Assembly (NCBI GenBank): GCA_963718065.1
Contig: CAVQYE010000007.1
Location: 1-64,000, forward strand
Origin: CAVPGP01 sp963718065
GTDB taxonomy: Bacteria; Actinomycetota; Thermoleophilia; Gaiellales; Gaiellaceae
Length of the DNA stretch: 64,000 nucleotides
Direction: 5' to 3'
The number at the start of each line of letters is the position of its first letter. The stretch's first letter is position 1. The position numbers were made by a program, and so were the translations under genes. A model generated the notes under the pieces. That model saw only the letters and a list, made by a program, of their open reading frames with translations, was not told the DNA's origin and searched no databases. Below are positions 1 through 10,027 of this stretch, in pieces.

Positions 1-3000
1 GAAGATCCTGCCAGACGTCTCGACCGCTCCACGCCAGCGACAGCAGGCCGCCCAGCAGGGTAACCAGCGCCGCCACCCAGGTGTTGCCTGCAGCCTGCAA
101 CTCGGTTGCTCCCGGCAGCCAGCCGAACGAGTACAGCAGATAGGCCGCCCAGGCCGTGACCACTGCCCAGAGAGCTGCGACGACGGCGTCAGCCGAGGCT
201 TGCAGCTCGCTGGTCTGCCTGCCTGCCATTGGTACGCCGCCCGCGGAAAGTAAAAGCCGCTCCGCTCGACAGGAGCACGCCAACGAGAGCGTAGAGAAAG
301 GCCGGCAGAGCCACGCGGGACGTGGCGGCGGGACCTCAGGCGGAGGCGCTGCAGTCACAACCACCGTGGGCGTGGAGCTGGGCTCCACGGTCGGCGTATG
401 CGTCGCGGTCGGCACAGGCGTAGCCGTCGGGGGCGTTGTCGGCGATGGGAGCACGGTGGCAATGCTGCCCGCGCAGCACCGCTGCCGACCTTTAGCACGA
501 TGCGCGCCGAGTCCTGGGCTTCGCCGGCCTGGGCAGTGATCCAGAGTTCGCCGACCCGGTCGAGCGATGACCGTGCGTGCCCGGCCGGCCACGGTGGTTG
601 TTACCATGGGCGCCAGTTGCAGCGCCTCTACAGGATAGCGTAAGTGAAACTCAACCGGCGTACCATCTGGCACCAAGTGCCATTGTGATCGAGAATCACG
701 CCGGTCTCCAATTGAAGTTTGCTGCCCACCTGAATGGTGGCCGGAAGTCTGTCGATGCCCTCGCCGCCGGCCGCCAACCCCAGCCCGATGATCTGGCCCG
801 CGGCCGGCTCCAGCTGATTGATCAGGTCGTAGTTGATGCCGGTCACGCTGACCGGCGGGCGCACCCACCGGGCTGAACTCGCGGAAGAGCGCCCGGACGG
901 CGGTTTCCAGGAATGGCGCCGTCATGTGGCGTAGACGCCGAAGTAGGCTGTCAGCTTGCTGACCTCGGTCGTGTCGAGGTAGTAGGGCGCATCGAAGGCG
1001 ATCACCACCAGGCGCTTGTCGCGGAGGCTGTCGGAGCGCTTTGGCCAGGAAGTGCAGCGCGGCCGTAGGCAGGACTGTCTCGTCGGGGCTATAGTCGAGC
1101 TGCGCGAAAAATGATCCACCGGCGGTGGCGATGCGCTCTCGATATCCGGCCTTCGCTGGCCGGCGGGTGCGGTCAGGAAGCGGTTCAGGTCCGAGAAAGG
1201 TCAGGCTCTGCACTGGCCTGGGAAGACCTGCCCGGTGCCGCCGGCCCATACAGGCGCAGCATGATGTCCTGGAGCGCTTCGCCGGGATCGACACGCGGCT
1301 CGGACAGGTGGCACAGTCGCGTATCTCCCGAGCGTCCGTGAAGATCAGGATATTCTCGTCCGCCAGCGGAGCACTTGGCATCCGGTCGGCCAGCTCCTCG
1401 CGCCCGGGTAGATGAGCGTCGTGGCGGCGCGGGCGATGCGCCGCTACCAGGCTGCTCCGCCCGACACGCGGACCACCTGCGCAGGGTGGCGAGCACGTTG
1501 GCGCGGTCCAGTTCCCTCCGTAGAGTCGCCGCTTGAGCTTGAGGATGCGCTCCACCGAAGCGTCGACCCGTGCGCGGAATTCGCTGTCGTCCTCGTACTT
1601 GGTCTGGAAAAACAGGATTGTCTCGCGAATGGCCCGGAACTGGTCCGGCCAGTTGTCGGTTAGGGCGAAGCGCGACAGGTAAAGCAGGTCATTCCCGGCC
1701 AGGAAGGCGTCCTGCGCCACCTGCCGGTGCGGGAACTTCTGAAGCTGCGGGTCGTAGTAACGCTTCACTGCCGGCACGCCGAGCGCGTCGCTGATCAGCA
1801 CGCCGCCGGCCGACCGCCAGTCGGAGAATTCCTTGAGCGCCATCAGGTCCCCAGCTGGGGCGCCAGGCTGATGGGCGGCGTCAGTTGGCGGATGTTGCCC
1901 TGAAAACCGCGATAGCGAATGTGCGAAGTCATCAAGGCTGCGGTGATCCCCGGGGGCGTCAGGTCGCTCCCCGCGACCGCGGCAAAAGGCGCCAACTCGA
2001 TCTGACGCAACTGCTGCAGCGATTTCTGGACGGTCGCCACTTCATCGTCGGGACGCCGATCGCTGCCACCCTGCCCGGGGAAATGTTTGGCAGCCGTCAC
2101 CACGCCGCCCTGGCTTCCTGCTGCCCTCGGATGAATGCCTGCCCATCTGGCCCACCCAGAAGGGATCGCCGCCGAAGGTGCGTGTGTCCAGGTCCCCTTT
2201 GCCGCCGGGCCGGGGCACATCGAGCACGTCGAGCGTTGGGCCCAGGAGCAGATTGACCCCGACGGCGCGCAATTCTTGACCCAGCACCTGGCCCACTTTT
2301 CGGCCAGGGGCGGCGACCAGGTGGCGCCCATTGCCATCTCGCTGGGAAGCGGCGTGAAACCGCCGCTGCCGGAGAAGGAAGAGCTATCGTCTCCCGGCCA
2401 GTCCAGACCAATCAGCAATGGCATCCGGACGCAGCGGACGGCCCGTGACCAGCGCCGGGGGTGTAAGTCGGGCTGGCAGTCAGGAAGGCCTGCGGGTCGG
2501 AGGTGCTTGCGGCCGTAGCCGAGGCCCTCGCCGTGGCAGTACCGGTGGCGTCGGGCGGGCTGCCGTCGTGGTGGTTGTGCCAGTGCCGCGGTCGTCGAAG
2601 TCACCGTCGCGGTGGGCGTGCTGGTCTCGACGGTCACCGGCCGGCTCCTGGCCAGGTCGTGCAGACGGTCGCCAGGGCGTGTCTGCTGTGGGGTATTCAA
2701 CCGGCGTGGTGGCGCGAAGTAGGCGCCGGGACGGGGATGTTGCGGAAGTTGTCGTTCTACGGCAGCAGCACGACACCGCCGACCCGGTAGTCGCGGACCA
2801 GGATCGCGATGTCTGAATTGTCGGCGGCACTGCTGCCCATGAAAGTGACCAGGAACAACTGGCCTACCTTGTCGGCAGCCGTCATTTTGCTCATCAAGGC
2901 CTGCACGTCGGCAGTCGAAGCCGAGGCAGGCGGCGTGGGCGTGGCCGTCACCTTCTGACTGTATGCAGGCGGCCTGTGCCGGGAGGCCCAGGGCAGAGCC

Positions 3001-3050
3001 AACGTGCCCGACCAGATGAGCAGCAGGAACAGATTGAGTGATCGTCGCAT
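1..3050 (-). CDS. Secreted, membrane-anchored GH3 family glycosidase (frameshifted; 3' end beyond window)
   Basis: Glycoside hydrolase family 3 (beta-glucosidase / beta-N-acetylhexosaminidase type), probably acting outside the cell on glycans. It opens at the ATG at 3050 with a signal peptide (MRRSLNLFLLLIW) and a Thr/Pro linker. The catalytic barrel follows with DKVGQLFLVTF, LLLGPTLDVLDVPRPGGKGDLDTRTFG, the KHFPGQG motif near 2090 and a probable nucleophile in LISDALG near 1795. Downstream lie a GH3 C-terminal region, an Ig-like stretch (about 700-860), a second Thr/Pro linker near 400-470 and two hydrophobic segments at 1-200 that should anchor it in the membrane. The frame jumps many times; these look like indel errors. 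The stop lies outside the window. The architecture resembles Chloroflexota proteins. Confidence 0.8.
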
Positions 3051-3118
3051 GACAGAAAGGGCCAGAACCCACCTGCATTGTACTCACAACGACGGCCCTC
3101 GTCAACGAGCCACACAAA

Positions 3119-3150
3119 AGCCGGGTTTCGAAGAAGCCGGAAACCCGGCT
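3119..3150 (-). terminator. Rho-independent terminator of the etf/acyl-CoA dehydrogenase operon
   Basis: A perfect 11-bp inverted repeat (AGCCGGGTTTC, 10-nt loop, GAAACCCGGCT) lies 32 nt past the etfA stop. On the minus strand it is followed by CTTTTGTG, a short T-run. It separates the etf operon from the GH3 gene downstream. Confidence 0.7.
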
Positions 3151-3181
3151 TCGCTTCTGCAAGCCTATCGTGGCTTTGGCG

Positions 3182-4154
3182 CTAAGGCCTGGCCTCAATC
3201 CTTTGCAACAAGGCGGCCGCAAACTGCGCCGGATCGCAGATCACGTTCCAGTCGGCGAGTTGGGTGATCGGAGCGGTGGGGTCCGGCTGCACCGCGATAA
3301 TGGTGTTTGCCCCGTGCACGGCGCCAGGTGTTCAGTGTCCCCCGCGATGCCCAGGGCCAGGTATAGCCGAGGCGCCGCTGCATGCCCGTCAGGCCGAGCA
3401 AGTGGTCTTCGTCAATCCAGCCCGCGTCGCGCACCGACGTCGCCGGCTACCGCGCCACCCAGCGCCGCCGCCAGCCGGTCGGCCACGGCGAAAGCCCTCC
3501 GCATTGCGCAGGCCGCGGCCCATGCCCCGACGATCCGCGCAATTAGGGAGGGTGATGGGCTCGACTGCCAGTTCGATGGCAGGGTAGACGGCCGGCGCCG
3601 CCCAGGCCGGCCCGTCTCGTCCACCTGTCCGGTGCGCCACGGCTCGCCGAACGACGCAGGCAGCGCCTGCATGTCGATTACGGCGACGGCCGGGCAGTTG
3701 AGAAGGGTCACGACTTCGCGCGCCGCATCGTCGAGCACGGGCTGATGCGCGAGGACACGCTGGTAGATTGGATCGACCGCCAGGTCGGCGGCGTACCCAC
3801 ACAGGCTGCCGTCGAGAATTGCGCCAGGCCCGCGCGAGGCTGCGTCCCAGGTGCGTGCGCGGGAAGAGAACGGCCTGTGGCCCACGCTGCCTGAAGAATG
3901 CGACGAGGTCGCCGGTTTCCGGCACGCCCCCTGCCAGCAGCACCTGGTCGGCCCCCGCCTTGATGGCCTCCTGGCCGGCTTCAGCGGCCTTTCCGCCGCC
4001 GAGCAGCAGGTAAACATAGCTCCCCAAGCGCATCTGCGGCGACGCGCGCCTTGCCGATCAGCCGCAGAATGCCGTCGTCGAGCGTGCCGTCTGGGCTCAC
4101 CACCCATACGCCGCCGTTGCCCTCTCCCGATTCGCCGGACGCGCTGCCGCCCAT
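3182..4154 (-). CDS. etfA: Electron transfer flavoprotein alpha subunit (frameshifted by indels)
   Basis: FAD-binding subunit of the heterodimeric ETF that takes electrons from acyl-CoA dehydrogenases. The N-terminal half reads VYLLLGGGKAAEAGQEAI then GADQVLLAGG. The C-terminal FAD domain is visible across frames as DAGWIDEDHLLGLTG followed by the AVQPDPTAPI and DWNVICD elements near the end. The ATG at 4154 shares its A with the TGA stop of etfB, the usual tight coupling. About 324 residues, normal for the family. At least three frame jumps, all within conserved blocks, so errors are likelier than decay. The stop is followed by a hairpin terminator. Confidence 0.85.
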
Positions 4155-5041
4155 CAATTGCTCGAGGTATGAAAGATCGTCCTACCGGTACTCCTCCGAA
4201 CGTCAGGCGATGCGCTGCCCGCGAGGATTTCCAGCACAGCCTCCGCGGCTTCGCCGGTCGAGCCGCTCAGTGTCTGGCCCAGAGTACGCTCGGGGCCCAA
4301 CACCAGGCCGCCCTCGCGGTAATCGGGGGCCAGGGCTGCGGCATCCAGCCCCAGTTCCGCTGCATTCAGGACGTCGACCAGATCCGGCCGGTAAGCGTTC
4401 GCAATGCGCGCCGCGGTCGGATAGCGGGGTCGATCGGGGCCGGGCGCCATCGATACCACGGCGGGGGCAGCGCCGCCGCCGTGGAAAGCGACCGGCACGC
4501 CAAAGGCTCCGATTCCGGCCTCAGCCCCGGCCATGGCTCCGGCCTCAGCCGCCACGACTGCCCGCACCGTCCCGTCCCGGTCGATCTCCAGGCACACGGC
4601 GTCGAGTACGACCGGGGCGCCGAGCGCAGCGCGGCCAGGCGGGCGGGCAGGCTCCCGTCGCCGCTCACCTCATCTGCCTGGCCGGTCAGCACCAGGTCGA
4701 CGGGCTCCAGCCGTGCCAGCGCGGCAGCGAGTCCGCGGGCCAGCCCTGCGCCGCGGATGCTGCGAGATTCCGGCGCCGGCTCAGCAGCACGCCCTCGATC
4801 CGCCCCCATCGCCACGGCCTGGCGCAGCCGTGTCTTCAGCCTCCGCCGGTCCGCCGGTCAGCGCGACCACCTCACCGCCGGCCGGCCTCTCGCGGAGGCG
4901 CAGCGCTGGCTTCGATCGCGTAGCGGCTCCGGCCCATTGATCTTCACGTCGCCTGGCGCGCAGGTCGAGCTCCTCGCGGCTGCGCGAGATCTTCACGGTC
5001 GCCGGGTCGTACGCCTGCTTCACGCACACCACTATGCGCAT
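4154..5041 (-). CDS. etfB: Electron transfer flavoprotein beta subunit (frameshifted by indels)
   Basis: AMP-binding partner of EtfA. The start MRIVVCVKQAYDPATVKIS is a textbook EtfB N-terminus; VDLVLTGQADEVSGDGSLPARLA in the middle is the conserved substrate-loop region. About 295 residues, normal. The first third is shifted at least twice (near 4980 and 4880) and the rest reads cleanly from about 4800 to the stop at 4154. It sits 9 nt after the acyl-CoA dehydrogenase stop at 5051, so the dehydrogenases and the ETF form one operon for beta-oxidation or branched-chain acyl-CoA oxidation. Confidence 0.87.
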
Positions 5042-5050
5042 ACGCCCCCC

Positions 5051-6213
5051 TTACGGCCGCACCCGCACGCCGTACGGCCGCAGCACCTGCTCGGCGATGA
5101 CGATGCGCTGGATCTCGTTGGTGCCCTCGAAGATCTCGGCGATGCGCGTCGCGCCACATGCGCTCGAGCGGGAAGTCGCGGTTGTAGCCCAGCGCGCCGT
5201 GGACCTGCAGCGCCCGGTCGACGGCCCGCGAGGCCACTTCGGAGCCGAAGCAGCTTGCAGATGCCGGCCTCGCGTGTAGGGCTGGCCGGTGTCCACCATC
5301 CAGGCCGTGCGGTAGACCAGCGAGCGCAGCGCCTCGACCTCGGTGGCCGTGTCGGCGATCATCCACTGGATCGCCTGCTTCTCGCCGATGGCTTCGGCCG
5401 AACTGCTGCGGACGCCGGCGTACGCGCCATCAGTCCAGCGCCGCCCGCGGCGCCGCCCACGCACGCCGCGCCCAGCCCCAGCGCGGCCCGGTGTCGAGGG
5501 TCTGCATGAAGGTGATGAAGCCGGCGCCCACCTGGCCCAGCACGTTGGCCGACGGCACCACCACCTCGTCGAAGATGATCTCCGACGTCGCGCTGCCGCG
5601 GATGCCCATCTTGTGCTCGACCGTGCCGACCGACACGCCCGGCATGCCTTCTCGACGATGAAGGCGGTCACGCCGCCGCGCGCGCCCGAGGCTTGGGATC
5701 GGTGACGGCCAGACGCTGAAGGTGCTCGGCGATCGGACCGTTGGTGATGTAGATCTTGGAGCCGGAGATGATCCAGTTGTCGCCGTCACGGATGGCCCGG
5801 TGTCGACGCCGCGGCATCGGAGCCGGCTTGCGGCTCGGTCAGGCAGAAGGCGGCGATCTTCTGCCCGCAGGCCAGGTCGGGCAGATACTTCGCTTCTGCG
5901 CCTCGTTGCCGCCCAGGTAGATCGCCATGGCGCCGATGCCGATGTGCGCGCCGATGAGGGTCGCCGTGCTGGTGCAGACGCCGCCCATCTCCTCCATCAG
6001 GATGCAGTAGCCCATCTCGCCCAGGCCGGCGCCGCCGTACTTCTGCGGGAATGGCACGCCCAGCAGCCCGTTCTCGCCCAGCTTGCGCACCAGATCCGTG
6101 TCGGGCCCTCCTGGCGATCCACCTTCTTGGCCAGCGGGCGCACTTCCTGCTCGGCAAACTCCTGCACCATCTGGCGGAAGAGTCTGATGTTTCTTGGAGA
6201 AGGTAAAGTCCAT
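5051..6213 (-). CDS. Acyl-CoA dehydrogenase 1 (frameshifted by indels)
   Basis: FAD-dependent acyl-CoA dehydrogenase, oxidising an acyl-CoA to the enoyl-CoA and passing electrons to the ETF encoded next door. Starts at MDFTFSKKHQ (ATG at 6213). Seen across frames: KYGGAGLGEMGYCI, the signature AFCLTEPQAGSDAA near 5840, the middle beta-domain GSATSEIIFDEVVVPSANVLGQVGAGF near 5560, and the C-terminal catalytic-base region IFEGTNEIQRIVIAEQVLRP near 5110. About 387 residues, standard. Roughly five frame jumps. Substrate chain length cannot be told from the sequence. Confidence 0.85.
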
Positions 6214-6221
6214 GTGCCCCC

Positions 6222-7392
6222 CTACGGCCGCACTTTCACACCGTAGCCGGCCAACAGGCCGCCGGCGATGACGATCTGCTGGATCTGGCTCGGTGCCTTC
6301 GACAGGATCTCCAGCGCGCGCGCGTCGCGGTAGTAGCGCTCGATCGGATAGTCCACGATGTAGCCGTAGCCGCCGTGCACCTGCACCACCTTGTTGGTCA
6401 CGTCCGCCGCCATCCGGCTGGCGAAGAGCTTGGCCATCGCGGCTTCCTGGGTGAACGGCTTGCCCTGATCGGCCAGCCAGGCGGCCTGGCGCACCAGGCC
6501 TTCGGCCGCGGCGACCTCGGTCGCGGCGTCGGCCAGGTAGGTCTGGATCGCCTGCTTCTGCGCGATCGGCCGCCGAACTGCACGCGCTCGGCCGCGACTT
6601 GATGCCCAGCTCCAGCGCCCGGCGTGCTGCGCCCACGGCCGCGCCGCAGATGCCGACACGGCCGAAGTCGAGCGTCTCCAGCGCGATCTTGTAGCCGTCG
6701 CCCTCGGCGCCCAGCAGGTTCGGCCGCGGGCACGCGGCAATCGTCAGGTAGAGCCGGGTGATGCTGGCCCCGCGCAGCCCCAGCGTCTTCTCTCGACCGC
6801 CGACGGTCAGGCCGGGCGTCTTCGGCCGGAACGGCGAAGGCGCTGAGCCCCGGCGCCCGTCGGCCTGGATCGGTGGCGGCGAAAATGACGAAGACGCCGG
6901 CGATGCCGCCGTTGCTGACCCAGGTCTTGGCGCCGTTCAGCACGTACTCGTCGCCGTCCGGACTGCGCGCGGTGCGCGCGAGATCGTCGGATCGCTGCCC
7001 GCCCGGCCTCGGTCAGCGCGAACGCGCCGATGCGCTCGCCGGCGACCATCTCGGGCACCAGGCTCTTCTTCGCGGCGTCGGCGCCGCATGCCGCAGGATC
7101 GTCCGCAGCGCCAGGCTGTTGTGGACGTGGATCGTCAGGGCCGTGCTGGCGCACTCGGCGGCCAGCGCCTCCAGCAGCAGGGTGAAGGTGATCGAAATCC
7201 AGGCCGGCGCCGCCGTACGGCTCTTCGGGCACCAGCGCGCCCAGGAAACCCTGGCGGCCGCTCTCTGGAGGAGCTTGCGCGGCAGCTCTTCCTTTTTGTC
7301 GGCCTGGTCGGCGACTTTCGCCACCTCTTTGGCGGCGAAATCGCGGAACATCTTCTGGAACATCTTTGTTCGGAGGTCAGAGAGAAGTCCAT
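6222..7392 (-). CDS. Acyl-CoA dehydrogenase 2 (frameshifted by indels)
   Basis: Second FAD-dependent acyl-CoA dehydrogenase, 8 nt upstream of the first. Starts MDFSLTSEQ (ATG at 7392), continues through FRDFAAKEVAKVADQADKK, YGGAGLDF, LVPEMVAGERIGAFALTE, then KTWVSNGG for the flavin and substrate domains. The C-terminus reads QIQQIVIAGGLLAGYGVKVRP. About 390 residues, normal. Several frame jumps. It diverges from copy 1 along its whole length, so it is a paralogue with probably different acyl specificity rather than a local duplication. Confidence 0.83.
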
Positions 7393-7453
7393 AGCCGCTC
7401 CTTTCGCATGCCAGGATAGGCGAGTGCGAGCAGGAATCGGAACCGTCTCTTGA

Positions 7454-8880
7454 TCATCTCCGGTCAGGTACGTACCTCGATCGCGCTGCCTGCGGCGCGA
7501 TCCATGCCGCCCAGAACGCACGCGTCCGCTCGATGCCGGCCATTCGCTGCCCACGGTCACTGTCAGAGCTGGTCGCACGAGACCCAGAGTTGACGTCGGC
7601 CAGGCCGCCCACAAGCTCCTCCCAGCGCTCGCCGACCTGCGGTTGGCGTGGTTGTGGATGCGCAGCGCCACCTGGCAGGCCAGCGACCGGCCCAGGTTCG
7701 GCGGCACCGGCTCGTTCAGCTGTTTGCCGGCGATGGCGAAGAAGTAGCTCGCCATCGGATTGACCAGCCGCTGGATGCGCGGCCACACGTTGTCGGCCTC
7801 CTGCGCCAGGCCGAAGAAGGCCAGATAGTAGGGCACCGCCTCGCCGTAGTTGCCGGTGACGAACGCATGTCCGGCCTTGACCGAGCAATAGCTGGCCAGG
7901 TACCACTTCAGATCATCGAAGCCCGCGCGCGGCTGGCACTGCGCAGCGAGCTCGAGCTGGATGCGCGCAGCCTGCAGATAGCGCTGGGCGCTGCCCGCAA
8001 AATCCTTCTGGCGCAGATCCGAGCCCTCCCGGAAGAGACTCTCGGCGGTGTATGGCGTGACCGGCTCGCCCGGCGGCAGCGCTACCCGAGCCAGGTTGTC
8101 GGCCGGGAGCGCCAACTCAGGCCGCTGCAGCAGCCGGATGATCTGTTCCGGCGCGACAGCGTAGCCGTCGCCTGCGGACACGATCATGCCGCCGCCACCA
8201 ACCCCTCGCAGAGCGCGGCACACGTGCCAGCGTCGCGTCCGCATCGTAGATCACCGGCGCGAACTGCGCCGGATCGACCGGCACGCCGCCTTCCACCAGC
8301 CGCCACACGTAGACCGGGTCGCAGCCGCTGAGCCAGGTTTTCGGGCGTCAATCCCTCCACCTGACGGATCGGCGCATCGCTGACGGCCTGACCGCCGGCG
8401 AACGTCAGGGCGCCGCTCATCACCAGCAGCCGCATCATGTCCGGCACGGCGAGCTTCTGCGTGAGCGTGTTCTCGGCGTCGTAGCGATCCTTCAGCAGAT
8501 CGGCGGCGTCGCTCAGCGAGAACGGTTCAGCCTGGGCCTGGACGGTCGCGCAGGAAGTCGGCCAGCACCCGCTGTCGCGTGTCGAGATCGACGACGCGCA
8601 GGCCGGCCTCCCGCAGGAAGCTGCGATAGCGCTGGCTGAGGTCGGCGAGCCGGCTTTCTGGGCGGCGGCGCGGGATCGCCGGCGCTGCCGGCGGGTGCGC
8701 GGCGCCGGCTCGCGCTGGCTGCAGGCTGACGTAAAGCTGCAAGCCCTCTTCCTGGATGCTGACCAGGTCGGGGTGCGCCTCCAGAAGGCGCGGAATTGCG
8801 CGAAGCCGTAGTTGGCCTCGTTGAACGACGAATCCAGCCCCAACATCATCTGCTTCAGGCGCCCGGCACGGACACGGTGC
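7454..8880 (-). CDS. OST-HTH/LOTUS-domain protein, probably of the NYN ribonuclease family (5' part missing at the join)
   Basis: The visible N-terminal part (LKQMMLGLDSSFNEANYGFAQFRAFLEAHPD... near 8860-8760) matches the OST-HTH/LOTUS winged-helix consensus, an RNA-binding module usually found after a NYN (PIN-like) nuclease domain. Further parts read LADLSQRYRSFLREAGL, then a long helical region (QIIRLLQRPELALPADNLARV and SEQRYLQ/AARIQLELAAQ blocks) resembling a second helical or TPR-like module. The stop is at 7454. Several frameshifts. Any NYN domain would lie above 8880, where the sequence abruptly becomes a different genome. The nuclease assignment is by domain association only. Confidence 0.55.
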
Positions 8881-8910
8881 GATGGTACGGGCTGGGTAGG
8901 CTGCGCCCGG
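8863..8910. other. Probable assembly join between two genomes
   Basis: The minus-strand OST-HTH gene is in recognisable homology up to about 8862 and then stops making sense. The plus-strand rhomboid gene starts cleanly at 8911. Gene families and synteny change from Chloroflexota-like to Thermoleophilia-like across this short stretch, with no integrase, repeat or tRNA that would suggest natural integration. Confidence 0.6.
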
Positions 8911-9729
8911 ATGCCGACGTGCTATCGCCACCCGGATCGCGAGACCGGGCTCTCGTGCTCCGAATGTGGGCGGCCGATCTGCACCGACTGCGCCACCTTC
9001 GCGCCGGTCGGGATCCGTTGTCCCGAGCATTCGGGCAAGCCCGTGGGTGTCGGGCGAGTCGCGGCGCCGGTGCGGCGGCTCGCACTCGACCCGTCGGCGG
9101 CGCTCGTGACGAAGACGCTGATCGGACTGAACGTCGCCGCGTATCTGATCCAGGTCTCGCAGAGCAACATCTCGGGCGGTGGCGGCTGGCTCTGGGAGCA
9201 CGGCGTCTTGTTCGGCCCGTTCGTCGACCAGGGCGACTGGTGGCGGCTGATCACCTCGGCGTTCCTGCACTACACGGTGCTGCACATCGCCTTCAACATG
9301 ATGGCGCTCTGGTGGTTCGGGCGTGCGCTCGAGTCGGCGCTTGGGTCGTTCCGCTTCGGCCTCTTGTATTTCGTGTCGGCGCTCGCCGGGTCGGCCGGCG
9401 CATTGATCGACCAGCCGCTCGCCCCGACCGTCGGCGCGTCCGGCGCGATCTTCGGCATCTTCGGCGCCGCGTTCGTGCTCGAGCGTCATGGGCACTACGT
9501 CTTCGGCGGCAGCGCCCTGACGCTGATCGTGCTCAACCTCGTCATCTCGTTCGCGATCCCGAACATCGCGATCGGCGGCCACATCGGCGGCCTGATCGGC
9601 GGCGCCGCCGCGATGTACGCCATGTTCCGCTTCCGCCAGCAGCGCGTGCTCGCCTATGCCCTGGTCGTGGGCATCGGCGTGTTATCGATCGCCATCGCGT
9701 ACTACCAGGTGCGCGGGCTGGCGCCCTAG
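8911..9729 (+). CDS. Rhomboid-family intramembrane serine protease with N-terminal zinc-finger
   Basis: Polytopic membrane protease of 272 residues. The first 40 residues hold a B-box-like zinc cluster (CYRH, CSEC, CTDC, CPEH), a common N-terminal addition in actinobacterial rhomboids. The core shows HIAFNMMALWWFG (oxyanion-side His/Asn), the catalytic serine in GASGAIFG (about residue 177) and the catalytic histidine in GGHIGGLIGG (about residue 224), with some six transmembrane segments. The ATG at 8911 was chosen because the zinc cluster follows immediately and sequence upstream belongs to the join. Convergent with ppdK. The frame is intact. Confidence 0.9.
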   Translation: MPTCYRHPDRETGLSCSECGRPICTDCATFAPVGIRCPEHSGKPVGVGRVAAPVRRLALDPSAALVTKTLIGLNVAAYLIQVSQSNISGGGGWLWEHGVLFGPFVDQGDWWRLITSAFLHYTVLHIAFNMMALWWFGRALESALGSFRFGLLYFVSALAGSAGALIDQPLAPTVGASGAIFGIFGAAFVLERHGHYVFGGSALTLIVLNLVISFAIPNIAIGGHIGGLIGGAAAMYAMFRFRQQRVLAYALVVGIGVLSIAIAYYQVRGLAP

Positions 9730-9875
9730 CGCCGCGGGCGCGTCGGCGTTAGCGCCTGCGCTGCCAGACGTACGAGAGTCCGGAACGGTGTCGAGCCGTC
9801 GCGATCGGGCCCGCGGACATGCCCGCAAGAGACGTCTCTGCAGCGCCCGCGCGTGGCCCTTTGGCACATGGCCCA

Positions 9876-9988
9876 GCCTCAGAGGGAGGGACATGTCCAA
9901 CGGGGCAAATGCCCTGCATGCGAGGGAGGACATGTCCTAGTCGGCGCGGCCCTTTCGGCGACGTCCCTGCCTCAGAGGGAGGGACATG
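9876..9988. repeat. Cluster of short GGGACATGTCC-type palindromic repeats
   Basis: GCCTCAGAGGGAGGGACATG occurs exactly at 9876-9895 and 9969-9988, and a degenerate third copy (GCGAGGGAGGACATGTCCT) lies at about 9921-9939. Each ends in a self-complementary GGACATG(T/G) core. The cluster fills the 298-nt gap between the convergent rhomboid and ppdK genes, which otherwise shows no coding signal. It looks like a REP-type dispersed repeat. Confidence 0.6.
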
Positions 9989-10007
9989 GCGGGAACCGCC
10001 ATGTCCC
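9981..10007. terminator. Perfect hairpin between convergent genes, likely bidirectional terminator
   Basis: GGGACATGGCGG, loop GAA, CCGCCATGTCCC: a perfect 12-bp stem ending 20 nt past the ppdK stop. It has no clear U-tract, as is common for actinobacterial terminators. The arm is built from the same GGGACATG motif as the neighbouring repeats. Confidence 0.5.
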
Positions 10008-10027
10008 CGGGATGGCGCGGGCGGGCG

